64,000 nucleotides of DNA from Robiginitalea biformata HTCC2501 (GCF_000024125.1 NC_013222.1:2931501-2995500), one strand, 5' to 3'. Numbered from the stretch's first letter, positions 42,823 to 52,112 are shown. Notes: generated by a model not told the origin, from the sequence alone. A program made the numbers and translations.

Positions 42823-42866
42823 GTTTCGAATTTTAGAATTAATTAATTTACTATGTGATTTTCCTA

Positions 42867-44099
42867 TTATAATCCCGGTTGTGCCACCAGGTAATTGACC
42901 AGGGCGCCCTGCGATAAATACGATGCAAAGGCCTCGGTACGTTCGAGTTCCAATTTTAGTTCCATCTCCTGCATTTCGAGCAAATCCCCGAAATCCGCCT
43001 GCTGCGTCTGGTAATTCTTTAACAGGATCTCGATTGCCTGGCGGGTATTCTGGCTGTTTTCGGTCAGGGTGGCAAATCGGACCCTGGCGGATCGCTGCCC
43101 CTGCCAGGCCTGTTGCAACATGCCTTCCAGTCGGTTGCGCCGCGCATTTTCCTCGGCTTCCAGTGCCGCCTGGCGGAACTCGTTTTGACGGGTGCGCGAT
43201 TTATACGGTGAGCGAAACAAGGGAAAGGAGAAGGATACCATAGGCATCACAATGTCCTTCCCGCTGTCCGGAATGACCATATCCGTGCGTTCCGCCACGG
43301 GGATGTAATCCAGCCCCAGGCCAATTTTCGGGGCTGCGGATTTGCGGTTCAGGACTTCTTCCCGTGCGACAGAGGCAAAGAGCCGGTCGTATTTCTCCAA
43401 TTCCGGGTGGGGGCCCAACACGGGGGGATCGGGCTCTGGAAGCTCCCCGGGCAGCTCGGTCACCATAAAGCCGATTGCTGTTTCCGTGGCGTTGATCAGC
43501 CTGAAAAATGCAAACGCCCCGGATTCATACTGGTTTTCCAGGACCTGGGAACGGGCAGTTACGTCGTTTTTCCGAATCTCCAGCCGAAGGACGTCGACAG
43601 CAGACGCCTTTCCGGCCTCCACGGCTGCCAGGGCCACTTCCCGGTAGGAATCCAGCAGCACGGCCTGTTGTTCCAGTATGCCGATTTGTTGCCGTAGCGC
43701 CTGTAACCGATAGTATGCCTGGGCCACCTCCAGCCGCAGTTGGCGGCGGGCAATCACCCAATCCAGGTACTCGACCTCAGCCATGCTGGAGGCGAAATTT
43801 TCGCGGGCGGTGATTTGCCCGAACCAGGGAAGCATCTGGCGCACGGAAAACCGGACAACCTGGGCACCCGTCCGGGTTTCGGGTTCGCTGACAAAGACCC
43901 CTGCCCCAATTTCTGTATCCGGCAGGGCCCGGGCCTCGTTGACTTTCTCCCCGGCCAGGTCGTGACGCAGGCGGAGCGCCCGCAACTCGGGGTTGTTCGT
44001 TTCTGCCAATTCAAAGAAGTACCTGATTTCCTGGGCACCCATACCGGATACCACTCCCAGGACAAAAAGCACATTCAGGGTTATCTTTTTTACATTCAT
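42867..44099 (-). CDS. TolC-family outer-membrane channel (CusC role)
   Basis: The ATG at 44099 (MNVKKITLNVLFVLGVVSGMGAQ) overlaps the cusA stop (ATGA) and gives 410 residues. A longer frame to 44579 lies inside cusA and is rejected. Two outer-membrane-efflux repeats are seen (FFELAETNNPELRALRL..., then LFASVAREEVLNRKSAAPKIGLGLDYI), rich in coiled-coil heptads and ending LVNYLVAQ. It forms the outer-membrane duct for CusA and CusB. The signal peptide indicates export. Confidence 0.9.
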   Translation of the reverse strand: MNVKKITLNVLFVLGVVSGMGAQEIRYFFELAETNNPELRALRLRHDLAGEKVNEARALPDTEIGAGVFVSEPETRTGAQVVRFSVRQMLPWFGQITARENFASSMAEVEYLDWVIARRQLRLEVAQAYYRLQALRQQIGILEQQAVLLDSYREVALAAVEAGKASAVDVLRLEIRKNDVTARSQVLENQYESGAFAFFRLINATETAIGFMVTELPGELPEPDPPVLGPHPELEKYDRLFASVAREEVLNRKSAAPKIGLGLDYIPVAERTDMVIPDSGKDIVMPMVSFSFPLFRSPYKSRTRQNEFRQAALEAEENARRNRLEGMLQQAWQGQRSARVRFATLTENSQNTRQAIEILLKNYQTQQADFGDLLEMQEMELKLELERTEAFASYLSQGALVNYLVAQPGL

Positions 44100-47000
44100 G
44101 ACGCAGTGCTTTTGGCCGTTGGTGTCCCCAGGGGACGCGTACGGCGATTCAGTCGGTATTCTTCCCGCCAGCTGTAGAGCACGGGCACCACAAACAACGT
44201 GATGAGTGCAATGAGCATCCCCCCGAAACTCGGGATGGCCATCGGGATCATGATGTCGCTGCCCCGTCCCGTGGAGGTGAGCACCGGCAGCAGGGCCAGG
44301 ACGGTGGTGGCCGTGGTCATCAGGCAGGGTCGGATGCGTTTCTCTCCCGCCTCTACCACGGCATCCCGGACCTCCTGCAACGTATTGGGCTGGTTGCGAC
44401 GGAAACTCTGGGTCAGGTAGGTGGCCATTACCACCCCATCGTCGGTGGCGATGCCGAACAGGGCAATGAATCCCACCCACACCGCAACGCTCAGGTTGAT
44501 TGTGCGCAACTGGAACAGGTCGCGGAGGTTCTCGCCGAAGAACGAAAAGTCCAGGAACCAGGTCTGCCCGTAGAGCCACATGGTGATAAAGCCGCCTGCA
44601 AAGGCCACGGCAATGCCGCTGAATACCATCAGCGAGGTCGTAACGGAACGAAATTGGAAATAAAGGATCATGAAAATGATCAGGAGAACCAGGGGCACCA
44701 CCACGGAGAGTGTCCGTTCGGCCCGGACCTGGTTCTCGTAAGAGCCCGTGAACCGATAACTAATACCTGGCGGCACTACGAGTTCCCCGGAATCGATTTT
44801 CTCCCGGATCATTTGCTGGGCGTTCTCCACCACGGTCACCTCGGCATATCCGTCCATCTTGTCGAACAGCACATAGCCCACCAGGAAGGTATCTTCGCTC
44901 TTGATCACCTGGGGCCCCCGTTCATACCGGATCTCCACCAGTTCGCTCAGCGGAACCGGGTTGCCCCCGGGAACCGGCACATAGACAGACCGGATGTCCT
45001 CAGGACTGTCGCGGAGTTCACGCGGGTAACGCACCCGGACGCCATAGCGTTCCCGGCCTTCCACCGTCTGGGTGAGCGCCATACCGCCCAGGGCTACCTC
45101 GAGCACCTTTTGTACATCCTCCAACAGCAGACCGTAACGGGCTAGCTGGTCCCGGTCGATATCGATCAGCAAATAGGGTTTTCCCACGATCCGGTCTGCA
45201 AACACCGCCTCGTCCTTCACCCCATCGGCCTCTTTGATAATGCCTTCCAGCTCCCGGCCAAACGCTTCAATCTGCCGGAGGTCCTGCCCCTTGACCTTGA
45301 TCCCCATAGGGGCGCGCATACCGGTTTGCAACATAACCAGCCGGGTTTCGATCGGCTGCAGCTTGGGGGCGGATGTGACCCCCGGCAGGCGGGTATTCGA
45401 AACGATTTCCTCCCAAATATCATCCGGGGATGCAATCCCGGGACGCCAGTTCCTGAAGTACTCCCCATCGGGGTCGGGTACCAGCATCCTGTGGGTGACG
45501 TCCGCAAAATAAACCGGGGTGACAGTATCGGCACGCATGTTCGGGTTGGCGACGGTCCCGCCCTGTTTCAGGATAAAAAGTCCGTCTCCGTCCGTTCGAT
45601 AGCGCAGCCGCTCCCCGTCGGGACCCTGGAGGTATTCGGATTTATACTGGATGATATTCTCATACATGGACAAGGGCGCCGGATCCAGGGCGGATTCCGT
45701 CCTGCCTGCCTTGCCCACTACGGTCTCCACTTCCGGGATAGCCGCAACAGCCATGTCCAGTTGCTGCAGAACCCGTTTATTCTCCGCTACTCCGGCATGC
45801 GGCATGGAGGTGGGCATCAGCAGGAACGAGCCTTCATTCAGGGAGGGCATAAACTCCTTCCCGGTACCGCGCAGGATGAAGAAACCGGAAATGACCAGGG
45901 CCACCGGAAGGGACAGAAAAAGGAGCTTGTTCCGGAGCGTCCAGCGCAATATCTGCGTATAGCGGCTACGGAACAGCGCAAAGCCCCCCAGCAGCCCCGC
46001 GCAGATTAGTGAAACGAACAGGAAGTTCAAAAACAGGTTTTGTTCCAATCCAAGCGGCCGCCAGTAGACGGAAAGCAGGGCCACAATCGTCAGGGCCGCA
46101 ATCCCCACGTTTAATTCGGTTTGCCGGTTGTCCCATTGCGCCATGCGTTCCGGCAGGTATCCGGACACGCGTGGATCCGTCAGCAGCCCGGCCAGGGCAA
46201 ACGCCACCAGGGCGAGCCCCAGCGGATAGCCCATCAAGAGCGTCACCAGGCCCACTGCCGCCAGCAGGGCCTGGACTGTGAAACGCAAATTCCTCCGATG
46301 CTTGCGCTTGCGGAAGAAATATGCGGCAAAGGGCGGGATCAGGAACAGAGACACGACCAGGGCGGCAGCCAACGCAAAAGTCTTTGTAAATGCCAGGGGG
46401 CGGAACAGCTTCCCTTCGGCCCCGATCAGCGTAAAGACGGGGATAAAGCTGATAATGGTAGTCAACACAGCTGTCAGGATGGCGCCGGAGACTTCCGCGG
46501 AAGCCTTGTAAACGGTTTCGTCCACAGGCTCCGAATCGCCGGATTCCTCCAGGTGCCGGATGATATTCTCGCTGAGGATCACCCCGATATCCACCATGGT
46601 CCCGATCGCAATGGCAATACCGGAAAGGGCCACGATATTTGCATCCACCCCTCCGTAACGCATGGCGATAAACACCATCAGCACCGCAACCGGCAGGAGG
46701 CCGGAGATCAGGACGGAAGCCCTCAGGTTAAAGACCATAACCACGATCACCAGGATGGTGATCAGTATTTCGAGTGTCAGCGCTTCCTCCAGGGTGCCCA
46801 GGGTTTCCTGTATGAGTTCGGTCCGGTCGTAAAAGGGAACAATGGTCAGTTGGGAAGTCCGGCCGTCGCTGAGTTGCCTGGAAGGCAACCCGTCGCTGAG
46901 TTCGGCGATTTGCTCCTTGACATTGTTAATTACCTCCAGGGGGTTGGCCCCATACCGGGCTACCACCACCCCGCCGACCACCTCGGCTCCTTCCTTGTCC

Positions 47001-47878
47001 AGGATCCCGCGTCGCACGGCAGGGCCCAGCGAAATATTCGCCACATCCCCGAGCCGCAGGGCCGTGTATTCCTCCGAGGCAATAACCGCCTTTCGCAGGT
47101 CGTCCAGGGAGTCGATATAACCCAATCCTCGAACCAGGTACTCCGCCTGGTTGATCTCGATAGTCTGCGCCCCGATATCCCGGTTACTCATCCGCACGGC
47201 ATCCACTACCTGTTGCAACCCGATATTGTATTGCCGCATTTTCTCAGGGTCCACATCAATCTGGTATTCCTGAACATATCCACCGATGGAAGCCACCTCC
47301 GACACCCCGTCGGCCGAAGAAAGGGCGTACTTCACATAAAAATCCTGGATACTGCGAAGTTCCTGCAAATCCCAGCCGCCGGTAGGGTTCCCCTCGGTAT
47401 CCCGCCCCTCCAGGGTGTACCAGTATATCTGCCCCAGGGCCGTGGCATCGGGGCCCAGGGCAGGAGTTACCCCATCCGGCAACAGGCCCGCGGAAAGCGA
47501 ATTGAGCTTTTCCAGGATCCGGCTGCGGCTCCAGTAAAATTCCACACCTTCTTCAAAGATGATGTAGATGCTTGAAAACCCGAACATGGAAGAGCTCCGG
47601 ATGGTCCGCACCCCGGGTATGCCGAGCAGGGAAGTGGTCAGCGGATAGGTGATCTGGTCCTCGATGTCCTGGGGCGACCGCCCGGGCCACCGCGTAAACA
47701 CAATTTGCTGGTTCTCGCCGATGTCCGGGATGGCATCCACAGGCACAGGGTCGGAAGGCAGCCAGTCCGACTTCCATCCAAACGGGGCGTTGGCCGTCCC
47801 CCAGCCCACGAAGAGGACCAGGAGCAGGACTGCCACCAATTTATTTTCTATGAGGAATTTTATGCCCTTGTTCAGCAT
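44096..47878 (-). CDS. cusA: CusA/CzcA-type heavy-metal RND pump
   Basis: The protein has 1260 residues. The N-terminal span (LVAVLLLVLFVGWGTANA) and DIGENQQIVFTRWPGRSPQDIEDQ are diagnostic of the HME-RND class, as is the TM4 motif GIAIAIGTMVDIGVILSENI. It is longer than the roughly 1040 residues of E. coli CusA. The extra part lies at about 525-660, where a basic cytoplasmic linker and about four added membrane spans sit before FILRGTGKEFMPSLNEGSFLL. Monovalent copper or silver is inferred as substrate from the neighbours. The downstream TolC-like gene is coupled by an ATGA overlap. Confidence 0.93.
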   Translation of the reverse strand: MLNKGIKFLIENKLVAVLLLVLFVGWGTANAPFGWKSDWLPSDPVPVDAIPDIGENQQIVFTRWPGRSPQDIEDQITYPLTTSLLGIPGVRTIRSSSMFGFSSIYIIFEEGVEFYWSRSRILEKLNSLSAGLLPDGVTPALGPDATALGQIYWYTLEGRDTEGNPTGGWDLQELRSIQDFYVKYALSSADGVSEVASIGGYVQEYQIDVDPEKMRQYNIGLQQVVDAVRMSNRDIGAQTIEINQAEYLVRGLGYIDSLDDLRKAVIASEEYTALRLGDVANISLGPAVRRGILDKEGAEVVGGVVVARYGANPLEVINNVKEQIAELSDGLPSRQLSDGRTSQLTIVPFYDRTELIQETLGTLEEALTLEILITILVIVVMVFNLRASVLISGLLPVAVLMVFIAMRYGGVDANIVALSGIAIAIGTMVDIGVILSENIIRHLEESGDSEPVDETVYKASAEVSGAILTAVLTTIISFIPVFTLIGAEGKLFRPLAFTKTFALAAALVVSLFLIPPFAAYFFRKRKHRRNLRFTVQALLAAVGLVTLLMGYPLGLALVAFALAGLLTDPRVSGYLPERMAQWDNRQTELNVGIAALTIVALLSVYWRPLGLEQNLFLNFLFVSLICAGLLGGFALFRSRYTQILRWTLRNKLLFLSLPVALVISGFFILRGTGKEFMPSLNEGSFLLMPTSMPHAGVAENKRVLQQLDMAVAAIPEVETVVGKAGRTESALDPAPLSMYENIIQYKSEYLQGPDGERLRYRTDGDGLFILKQGGTVANPNMRADTVTPVYFADVTHRMLVPDPDGEYFRNWRPGIASPDDIWEEIVSNTRLPGVTSAPKLQPIETRLVMLQTGMRAPMGIKVKGQDLRQIEAFGRELEGIIKEADGVKDEAVFADRIVGKPYLLIDIDRDQLARYGLLLEDVQKVLEVALGGMALTQTVEGRERYGVRVRYPRELRDSPEDIRSVYVPVPGGNPVPLSELVEIRYERGPQVIKSEDTFLVGYVLFDKMDGYAEVTVVENAQQMIREKIDSGELVVPPGISYRFTGSYENQVRAERTLSVVVPLVLLIIFMILYFQFRSVTTSLMVFSGIAVAFAGGFITMWLYGQTWFLDFSFFGENLRDLFQLRTINLSVAVWVGFIALFGIATDDGVVMATYLTQSFRRNQPNTLQEVRDAVVEAGEKRIRPCLMTTATTVLALLPVLTSTGRGSDIMIPMAIPSFGGMLIALITLFVVPVLYSWREEYRLNRRTRPLGTPTAKSTAS

Positions 47879-47884
47879 GGGGTT

Positions 47885-48006
47885 GATTTAGCATTCTGGG
47901 AATCAATAGATCGTGACTTATGGAACCCGTGATCGGGAACCGGCACAAAACAGTCAGGCCCGTCGGCCAGTTGCGGCAGCGGGCGTTGTTCCGGGGATGC
48001 TAAATC
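47885..48006. repeat. 10-bp inverted repeat flanking the region upstream of cusA
   Basis: GATTTAGCAT (47885-47894) and its exact reverse complement ATGCTAAATC (47997-48006) bracket about 100 bases. They lie just upstream of the cusA start, and the distal arm reaches the stop of the HYC_CC_PP gene. It could be a regulator-binding pair, a long-range stem or chance. Confidence 0.45.
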
Positions 48007-48409
48007 AAATCAGGAAAACCTGGTGGCGTACAGGTAGATCTCGTATGAGTTTCGGGGGAGAATAATCGTCAAACGGGGGTTCGGCAACCCGGGTATCCAT
48101 TTCCAGCAGGATGGGGAGTCCCTTTGCCAGCAGGGCGACCATCACCAGACGCGGGCCCGAAACGGATTCGGCTTTTGTTTTCTCCAGGTGGTCCTGGCCC
48201 AGCACGACGATCTCGACATCGTCGCAACAACCGGAGTCTGCCATTTGAGAATCATCCATGGCCATGCCGCAGTCGGAAGCCTCTGCAAAGAAGGCATAGT
48301 CTACCAGCATCTTCCCGCAGAAGTGCATATCCATGCTGAAGGACAGCGTGGAAAAGAGCAGCAGGAATGCCAGCAATACCGAACCGGTTTTATGTGCCAC
48401 GGAATTCAT
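48005..48409 (-). CDS. HYC_CC_PP-family small metal-associated protein
   Basis: The protein has 134 residues. A hydrophobic signal-type helix (VLLAFLLLFSTLSFS) is followed by MHFCGKML (His29, Cys31), a DCGMAM segment, SGCCDD with paired cysteines, and DYSPPKLI near the end. These three elements (H-x-C, CC and PP) define the HYC_CC_PP group, exported small proteins of unknown function that in Bacteroidota often neighbour copper-efflux genes. The cysteine/histidine/methionine content suggests metal binding in the periplasm. It precedes cusA by 126 bases on the same strand. Confidence 0.85.
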   Translation of the reverse strand: MNSVAHKTGSVLLAFLLLFSTLSFSMDMHFCGKMLVDYAFFAEASDCGMAMDDSQMADSGCCDDVEIVVLGQDHLEKTKAESVSGPRLVMVALLAKGLPILLEMDTRVAEPPFDDYSPPKLIRDLPVRHQVFLI

Positions 48410-48528
48410 ATCAGAAACAAAACTACAAAATTCACCGGATTATTGTTTTGTTTAAGAGAAGTTTAGCGGTTTTGCCTGCAAACCGCTCCCTTCTCAGCCG
48501 GCGGCAGGCAGTTCCTCCGAGATCGGAG

Positions 48529-49536
48529 TTACAGGACCTGGAACCCCTGGGGAAAGGGATGTGCCTCATCGATGACCAGTGTGTTGTAACCGTAAACCCA
48601 GGCCGACCCGCGGATTTCGGGTACGATGGCGGGTAGCTCCCCGATCCGGGCCTCTGCCAGGACCCTCCCCTCAAATCGGGAGCCGATAAAACTTTCGTGC
48701 AGGAAGGCTTCCCCTACCCGTAGCCGGGCGCGGTGTACCCATTGCGCCATACGGGCAGATGTCCCCGTACCGCATGGGGATCGGTCAATGGCATTGTCGC
48801 CGTAAAAAACGGCATTCCGGGCCGTGGAATCCTTTGCCAGCGGCTTTCCGGCCCATAAAACGTGGGAGACCCCGGAAATGCTTCTGTCTTCCGGATGGAT
48901 AAAGCGATCTGGGTACCGGGCATTTATAAGGGTTCGCAACTCCCGGCTAAAGCGGATAAGCTCTGAGGCCCGGAAGGTTTCGAGCCCGGGAAAATTGGGC
49001 TGGGGGTCTACGATGGCGTAGAAATTCCCCCCGTAAGCCACGTCAAACCGCAGTGTTCCCAGCTCGGAGGTTTCCAGCTCCAGGTCGGTGGCTGCGACAT
49101 AAGCAGGGACGTTTGTAAAGGCCACCCAGAGGACTTTACCATCCCGGATCTCATAGCGCACCCGGACCAGGCCCGCAGGGGTCTCCAGCATAACAATGCC
49201 GGGGGTTTTGGGCCGGATCAGCCCCTCCTCCAGGCCGATGGTGATGCTGCCGATGGTGCCGTGACCGCACATGGGAAGGCAGCCGCTTGTTTCGATAAAG
49301 AGGATCCCCAGGTCATTGGCAGGATCGGAAGGGGGATAGAAAATGCTGCCGCTCATCATATCGTGGCCGCGGGGTTCAAACATCAGTCCCCGGCGAATCC
49401 AGTCGAACTCCCGGAGGAAGTGCCCCCGTTTCTCAGACATATTTTTCCCCTGCAGGTCCGGGCCGCCTTCGGCCACCACCCGAACCGGGTTGCCGGCCGT
49501 GTGCCCGTCGATGCATTTAAAAAGGTGCCGGGCCAT
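48529..49536 (-). CDS. 4-hydroxyproline epimerase (proline racemase family)
   Basis: The ATG at 49536 (MARHLFKCIDGHTAGNPVR) gives 335 residues; longer frames overlap the dehydrogenase gene. The catalytic cysteines are Cys90 in LPMCGHGT and Cys255 in SPCGTGTS, as in 4-hydroxyproline 2-epimerases. Trans-3-hydroxyproline dehydratases instead have a Thr at the second position. It converts trans-4-hydroxy-L-proline to cis-4-hydroxy-D-proline. The gene starts one base after the stop of the aldehyde dehydrogenase gene, in an operon with two other enzymes of hydroxyproline breakdown. Confidence 0.92.
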   Translation of the reverse strand: MARHLFKCIDGHTAGNPVRVVAEGGPDLQGKNMSEKRGHFLREFDWIRRGLMFEPRGHDMMSGSIFYPPSDPANDLGILFIETSGCLPMCGHGTIGSITIGLEEGLIRPKTPGIVMLETPAGLVRVRYEIRDGKVLWVAFTNVPAYVAATDLELETSELGTLRFDVAYGGNFYAIVDPQPNFPGLETFRASELIRFSRELRTLINARYPDRFIHPEDRSISGVSHVLWAGKPLAKDSTARNAVFYGDNAIDRSPCGTGTSARMAQWVHRARLRVGEAFLHESFIGSRFEGRVLAEARIGELPAIVPEIRGSAWVYGYNTLVIDEAHPFPQGFQVL

Positions 49537-49537
49537 T

Positions 49538-51136
49538 TTATAAATTGATGATCCCCTCATCCGACCACGCACCGTCCACCATGCGCCAAACCCCGGTGGG
49601 ATTTGAATTGCGCAAGACATCTGGCAGGAGGGACTGGGGGCAATTCTGAAAGCTTACCGGGCGCGCCCAGCGAAGGATGGCATCCGTGCCCACCGAGGTG
49701 AACCGGGAGTCCGTTGTTGCCGGGAACGGGCCACCATGTTGCATGGAAGGGCAAACCTCCACCCCTGTCGGCACCCCGTTGAACAGGATGCGTCCTGCCC
49801 GGGACCGCAACAACTCCAGAACTTTATCGCTTTCCCTGAACTCCGCCTCACTGCCCAGCAGGGAAGCAGTTAACTGGCCTTCTAGCCCCGCCAGGGCCGC
49901 CTGGAGCTCTTCGGCGTCCCTACAGGTTACCAGCAGGGTAAAGGGTCCGAACACTTCCATCTGCAACTTGGGGTTGGCGAGGAAATCGGTCCCGGATACC
50001 CGGGCCACAGTTGCCGGCACCTCATTGGGCCCCTCCGGGGGATTTCCCGGTGTCAGGAATTCCACCCCGTGCTGCTGCTCCATGGTCCGGCGCATGTCAG
50101 TAAAGTGGCCGGCCATATTCGGGTGTAACATGCAGGAAGGCGGGAATGCCGCAATTTCATCGGCCAGGGACCTGGCAAATGTTTCCAGGTCCGGGCTGTC
50201 AATAGCAAAAAGCAATCCCGGATTCGTGCAGAACTGGCCCACCCCGAGGGTTACCGAAGCCGCATAGGCCTTTGCCCAACCTGCTTTAGCCTTCAGAGCC
50301 GACGGCAGGAATACTACGGGGTTGACACTCCCCATTTCCGCAAAAAACGGGATAGGGACTTCCCGTTCGGCTGCCAGGCGCGACAGGGCCAGCCCCCCGG
50401 CACGACTTCCCGTGAAGCCTACAGCGGCCACGGCTTCATGGCGGACGAGGCGCCCCCCCAGATTTTGCGAAGTGCCTTGCAGGTGTGAGAATACGCCATC
50501 CGGCATCTTCGTCTCCCTGGCCGCGTGCAGGACTGCCTGTGCCACCAGTTCCCCCGTGGCGGGGTGCATCGGATGTCCCTTTACGATCACCGGGCACCCG
50601 GCTGCCAGGGCCGATGCCGTATCGCCCCCGGCCGTGGAAAAGGCAAAGGGAAAATTACTGGCGCCGAAAACCACCACGGGCCCTATCGGCAGCAGGCATT
50701 TCCGGATATCCGCTTTGGGCAGCGGTTCCCGGTCCGGCTGGGCAGTATCGATGCGCGCCTGCACCCAGGAACCTTCCTCCGCCAGGTCGGCAAACAAGCG
50801 CAACTGGGAAGTAGTCCGTCCGAGTTCGCCTTTGGCCCTGCCTTCCGGCAATCCGGATTCCAAGGTATATGCGGCTATCAGTTGTTTCTTATTTTCCTCG
50901 AGCCCGTCGGCTATCTCGCGCAGGAATGCGGCCCTGCGATTGCGCGATAATCGCGCGTATTCCCCGGCAGCCTGTGCCGCCAGTTCTGCTGCCCGGTCGA
51001 TTTCCCCATCGGTGGCTTCGGAGAACTCCCAGGGGTTAGGATCCCCGGTAGCGGGGTTGATGCTCCTGAAAGTCTCAGTACCTTCCGAAGAAGATGTTAA
51101 TCCGATGAATTGTTTCCCGCTGATTGGTAGTTGCAT
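49538..51136 (-). CDS. Alpha-ketoglutarate semialdehyde dehydrogenase
   Basis: The protein has 532 residues. Catalytic residues of the aldehyde dehydrogenase fold are Glu267 (FAEMGSVNP) and Cys303 (GQFCTNPG). The substrate-side motif KADIRKCLLPIGPVVVFGASNFPFAFS marks the NADP+-preferring 2,5-dioxovalerate dehydrogenases (type III KGSADH). It oxidises 2,5-dioxopentanoate to 2-oxoglutarate, the last step of hydroxyproline and some sugar-acid pathways. Its neighbours, a DapA-like lyase and a hydroxyproline epimerase, favour the first pathway. Confidence 0.92.
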   Translation of the reverse strand: MQLPISGKQFIGLTSSSEGTETFRSINPATGDPNPWEFSEATDGEIDRAAELAAQAAGEYARLSRNRRAAFLREIADGLEENKKQLIAAYTLESGLPEGRAKGELGRTTSQLRLFADLAEEGSWVQARIDTAQPDREPLPKADIRKCLLPIGPVVVFGASNFPFAFSTAGGDTASALAAGCPVIVKGHPMHPATGELVAQAVLHAARETKMPDGVFSHLQGTSQNLGGRLVRHEAVAAVGFTGSRAGGLALSRLAAEREVPIPFFAEMGSVNPVVFLPSALKAKAGWAKAYAASVTLGVGQFCTNPGLLFAIDSPDLETFARSLADEIAAFPPSCMLHPNMAGHFTDMRRTMEQQHGVEFLTPGNPPEGPNEVPATVARVSGTDFLANPKLQMEVFGPFTLLVTCRDAEELQAALAGLEGQLTASLLGSEAEFRESDKVLELLRSRAGRILFNGVPTGVEVCPSMQHGGPFPATTDSRFTSVGTDAILRWARPVSFQNCPQSLLPDVLRNSNPTGVWRMVDGAWSDEGIINL

Positions 51137-51191
51137 GATGTAGGTGTATCTTGTTTTCTGGGGCGGGGCATGGAGGCCCCACCCCGTTTAA

Positions 51192-52112
51192 TTACAGGTA
51201 TTGCTTGTATTGTGGAAGTTCCGGCCGTTGCGCCATGGCTTTCCGGATAATCCCCATGACCCGTTCCCGTTCGGCCCCTTCCAGCGGCAGCCTGGGCGGG
51301 CGCACCTGCTCGGATCCCAAGCCGGTGGCCACTTCGGCCAGTTTGATATTCTGTACCAGCTGGGGGCTGATATCCAGTTCCAATAACGGCAGGAACCACT
51401 GGTATATGGACCGGGCTTCCGCTATCCTCCCCGCTTTTCCCAGGGCGTAGACCGCCACCGTTTCCGCCGGGTAGGCACAAACCAGTCCGGCCACCCAGCC
51501 GTCGGCACCCATCAGGATGCTTTCCAGGCCCAACGTATCCACCCCGGTAAGGATGCGAAGCCGGTCGCCAAATCGGTTCCTCAGGCGGGTTACATTGGAA
51601 ATCTCCCGGGTAGATTCCTTAACTGCGCCTACGGTTGGGCAGGTGCTCAACAATTCCTCAAACATATCCGGGGTCACCTCAATCCCGTAATCCACCGGGT
51701 TATTGTAGATCAGGATGGGCAGGTCCGTACTATCCGCCACAGCCCGGAAATAGGCCACCGTTTCCCGGGAAGTTGCCTTATAACGCATGGGGGGAAGCAG
51801 CATCAGCCCCTGGGCCCCGTTGGAGGCTGCACGCCGGGCCGCCTGGACGGCATCCGAGGTGCGCTGTTCGGCGATATTTACAATCACCGGGATCCGCCCG
51901 TCGGCTTCCTTCAGGGCCACCAGCGTTAAGGTGTCCTTTTCTTTTTCGGTAAGCGTACTGGCCTCCCCGAGGGTGCCGCCGAGGATCAGTCCGCTGACCC
52001 CTGCAGCCATCTGGGCCCGGACATTTTTAACAAACAGTCCGGTGTCCAGTTCATCCGAGTCGGTAAACTTCGTGGTGAGAGCAGGCATAACTCCCTGCCA
52101 GGTCCATTCCAT
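51192..52112 (-). CDS. DapA-family pyrroline-4-hydroxy-2-carboxylate deaminase
   Basis: The ATG at 52112 (MEWTWQGVMPALTTKF) gives 306 residues. The TIM-barrel aldolase residues are Lys165 in VGAVKEST (Schiff base) and Tyr136 in LPILIYNNPV, with the GTLGE loop at residues 46-50. The family includes dihydrodipicolinate synthase. The lack of lysine-biosynthesis neighbours and the presence of the epimerase and dehydrogenase argue for the deaminase that turns pyrroline-4-hydroxy-2-carboxylate into 2,5-dioxopentanoate. It heads the minus-strand operon. Confidence 0.88.
   Translation of the reverse strand: MEWTWQGVMPALTTKFTDSDELDTGLFVKNVRAQMAAGVSGLILGGTLGEASTLTEKEKDTLTLVALKEADGRIPVIVNIAEQRTSDAVQAARRAASNGAQGLMLLPPMRYKATSRETVAYFRAVADSTDLPILIYNNPVDYGIEVTPDMFEELLSTCPTVGAVKESTREISNVTRLRNRFGDRLRILTGVDTLGLESILMGADGWVAGLVCAYPAETVAVYALGKAGRIAEARSIYQWFLPLLELDISPQLVQNIKLAEVATGLGSEQVRPPRLPLEGAERERVMGIIRKAMAQRPELPQYKQYL

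Noticed and set aside
44100-44579. Extended N-terminus for the TolC-like protein
   Set aside because: The extension lies within cusA in another frame, while the ATG at 44099 gives a proper signal peptide.
49538-49620. Longer N-terminus for the hydroxyproline epimerase
   Set aside because: It would overlap the aldehyde dehydrogenase gene. The ATG at 49536 begins at the conserved family start.
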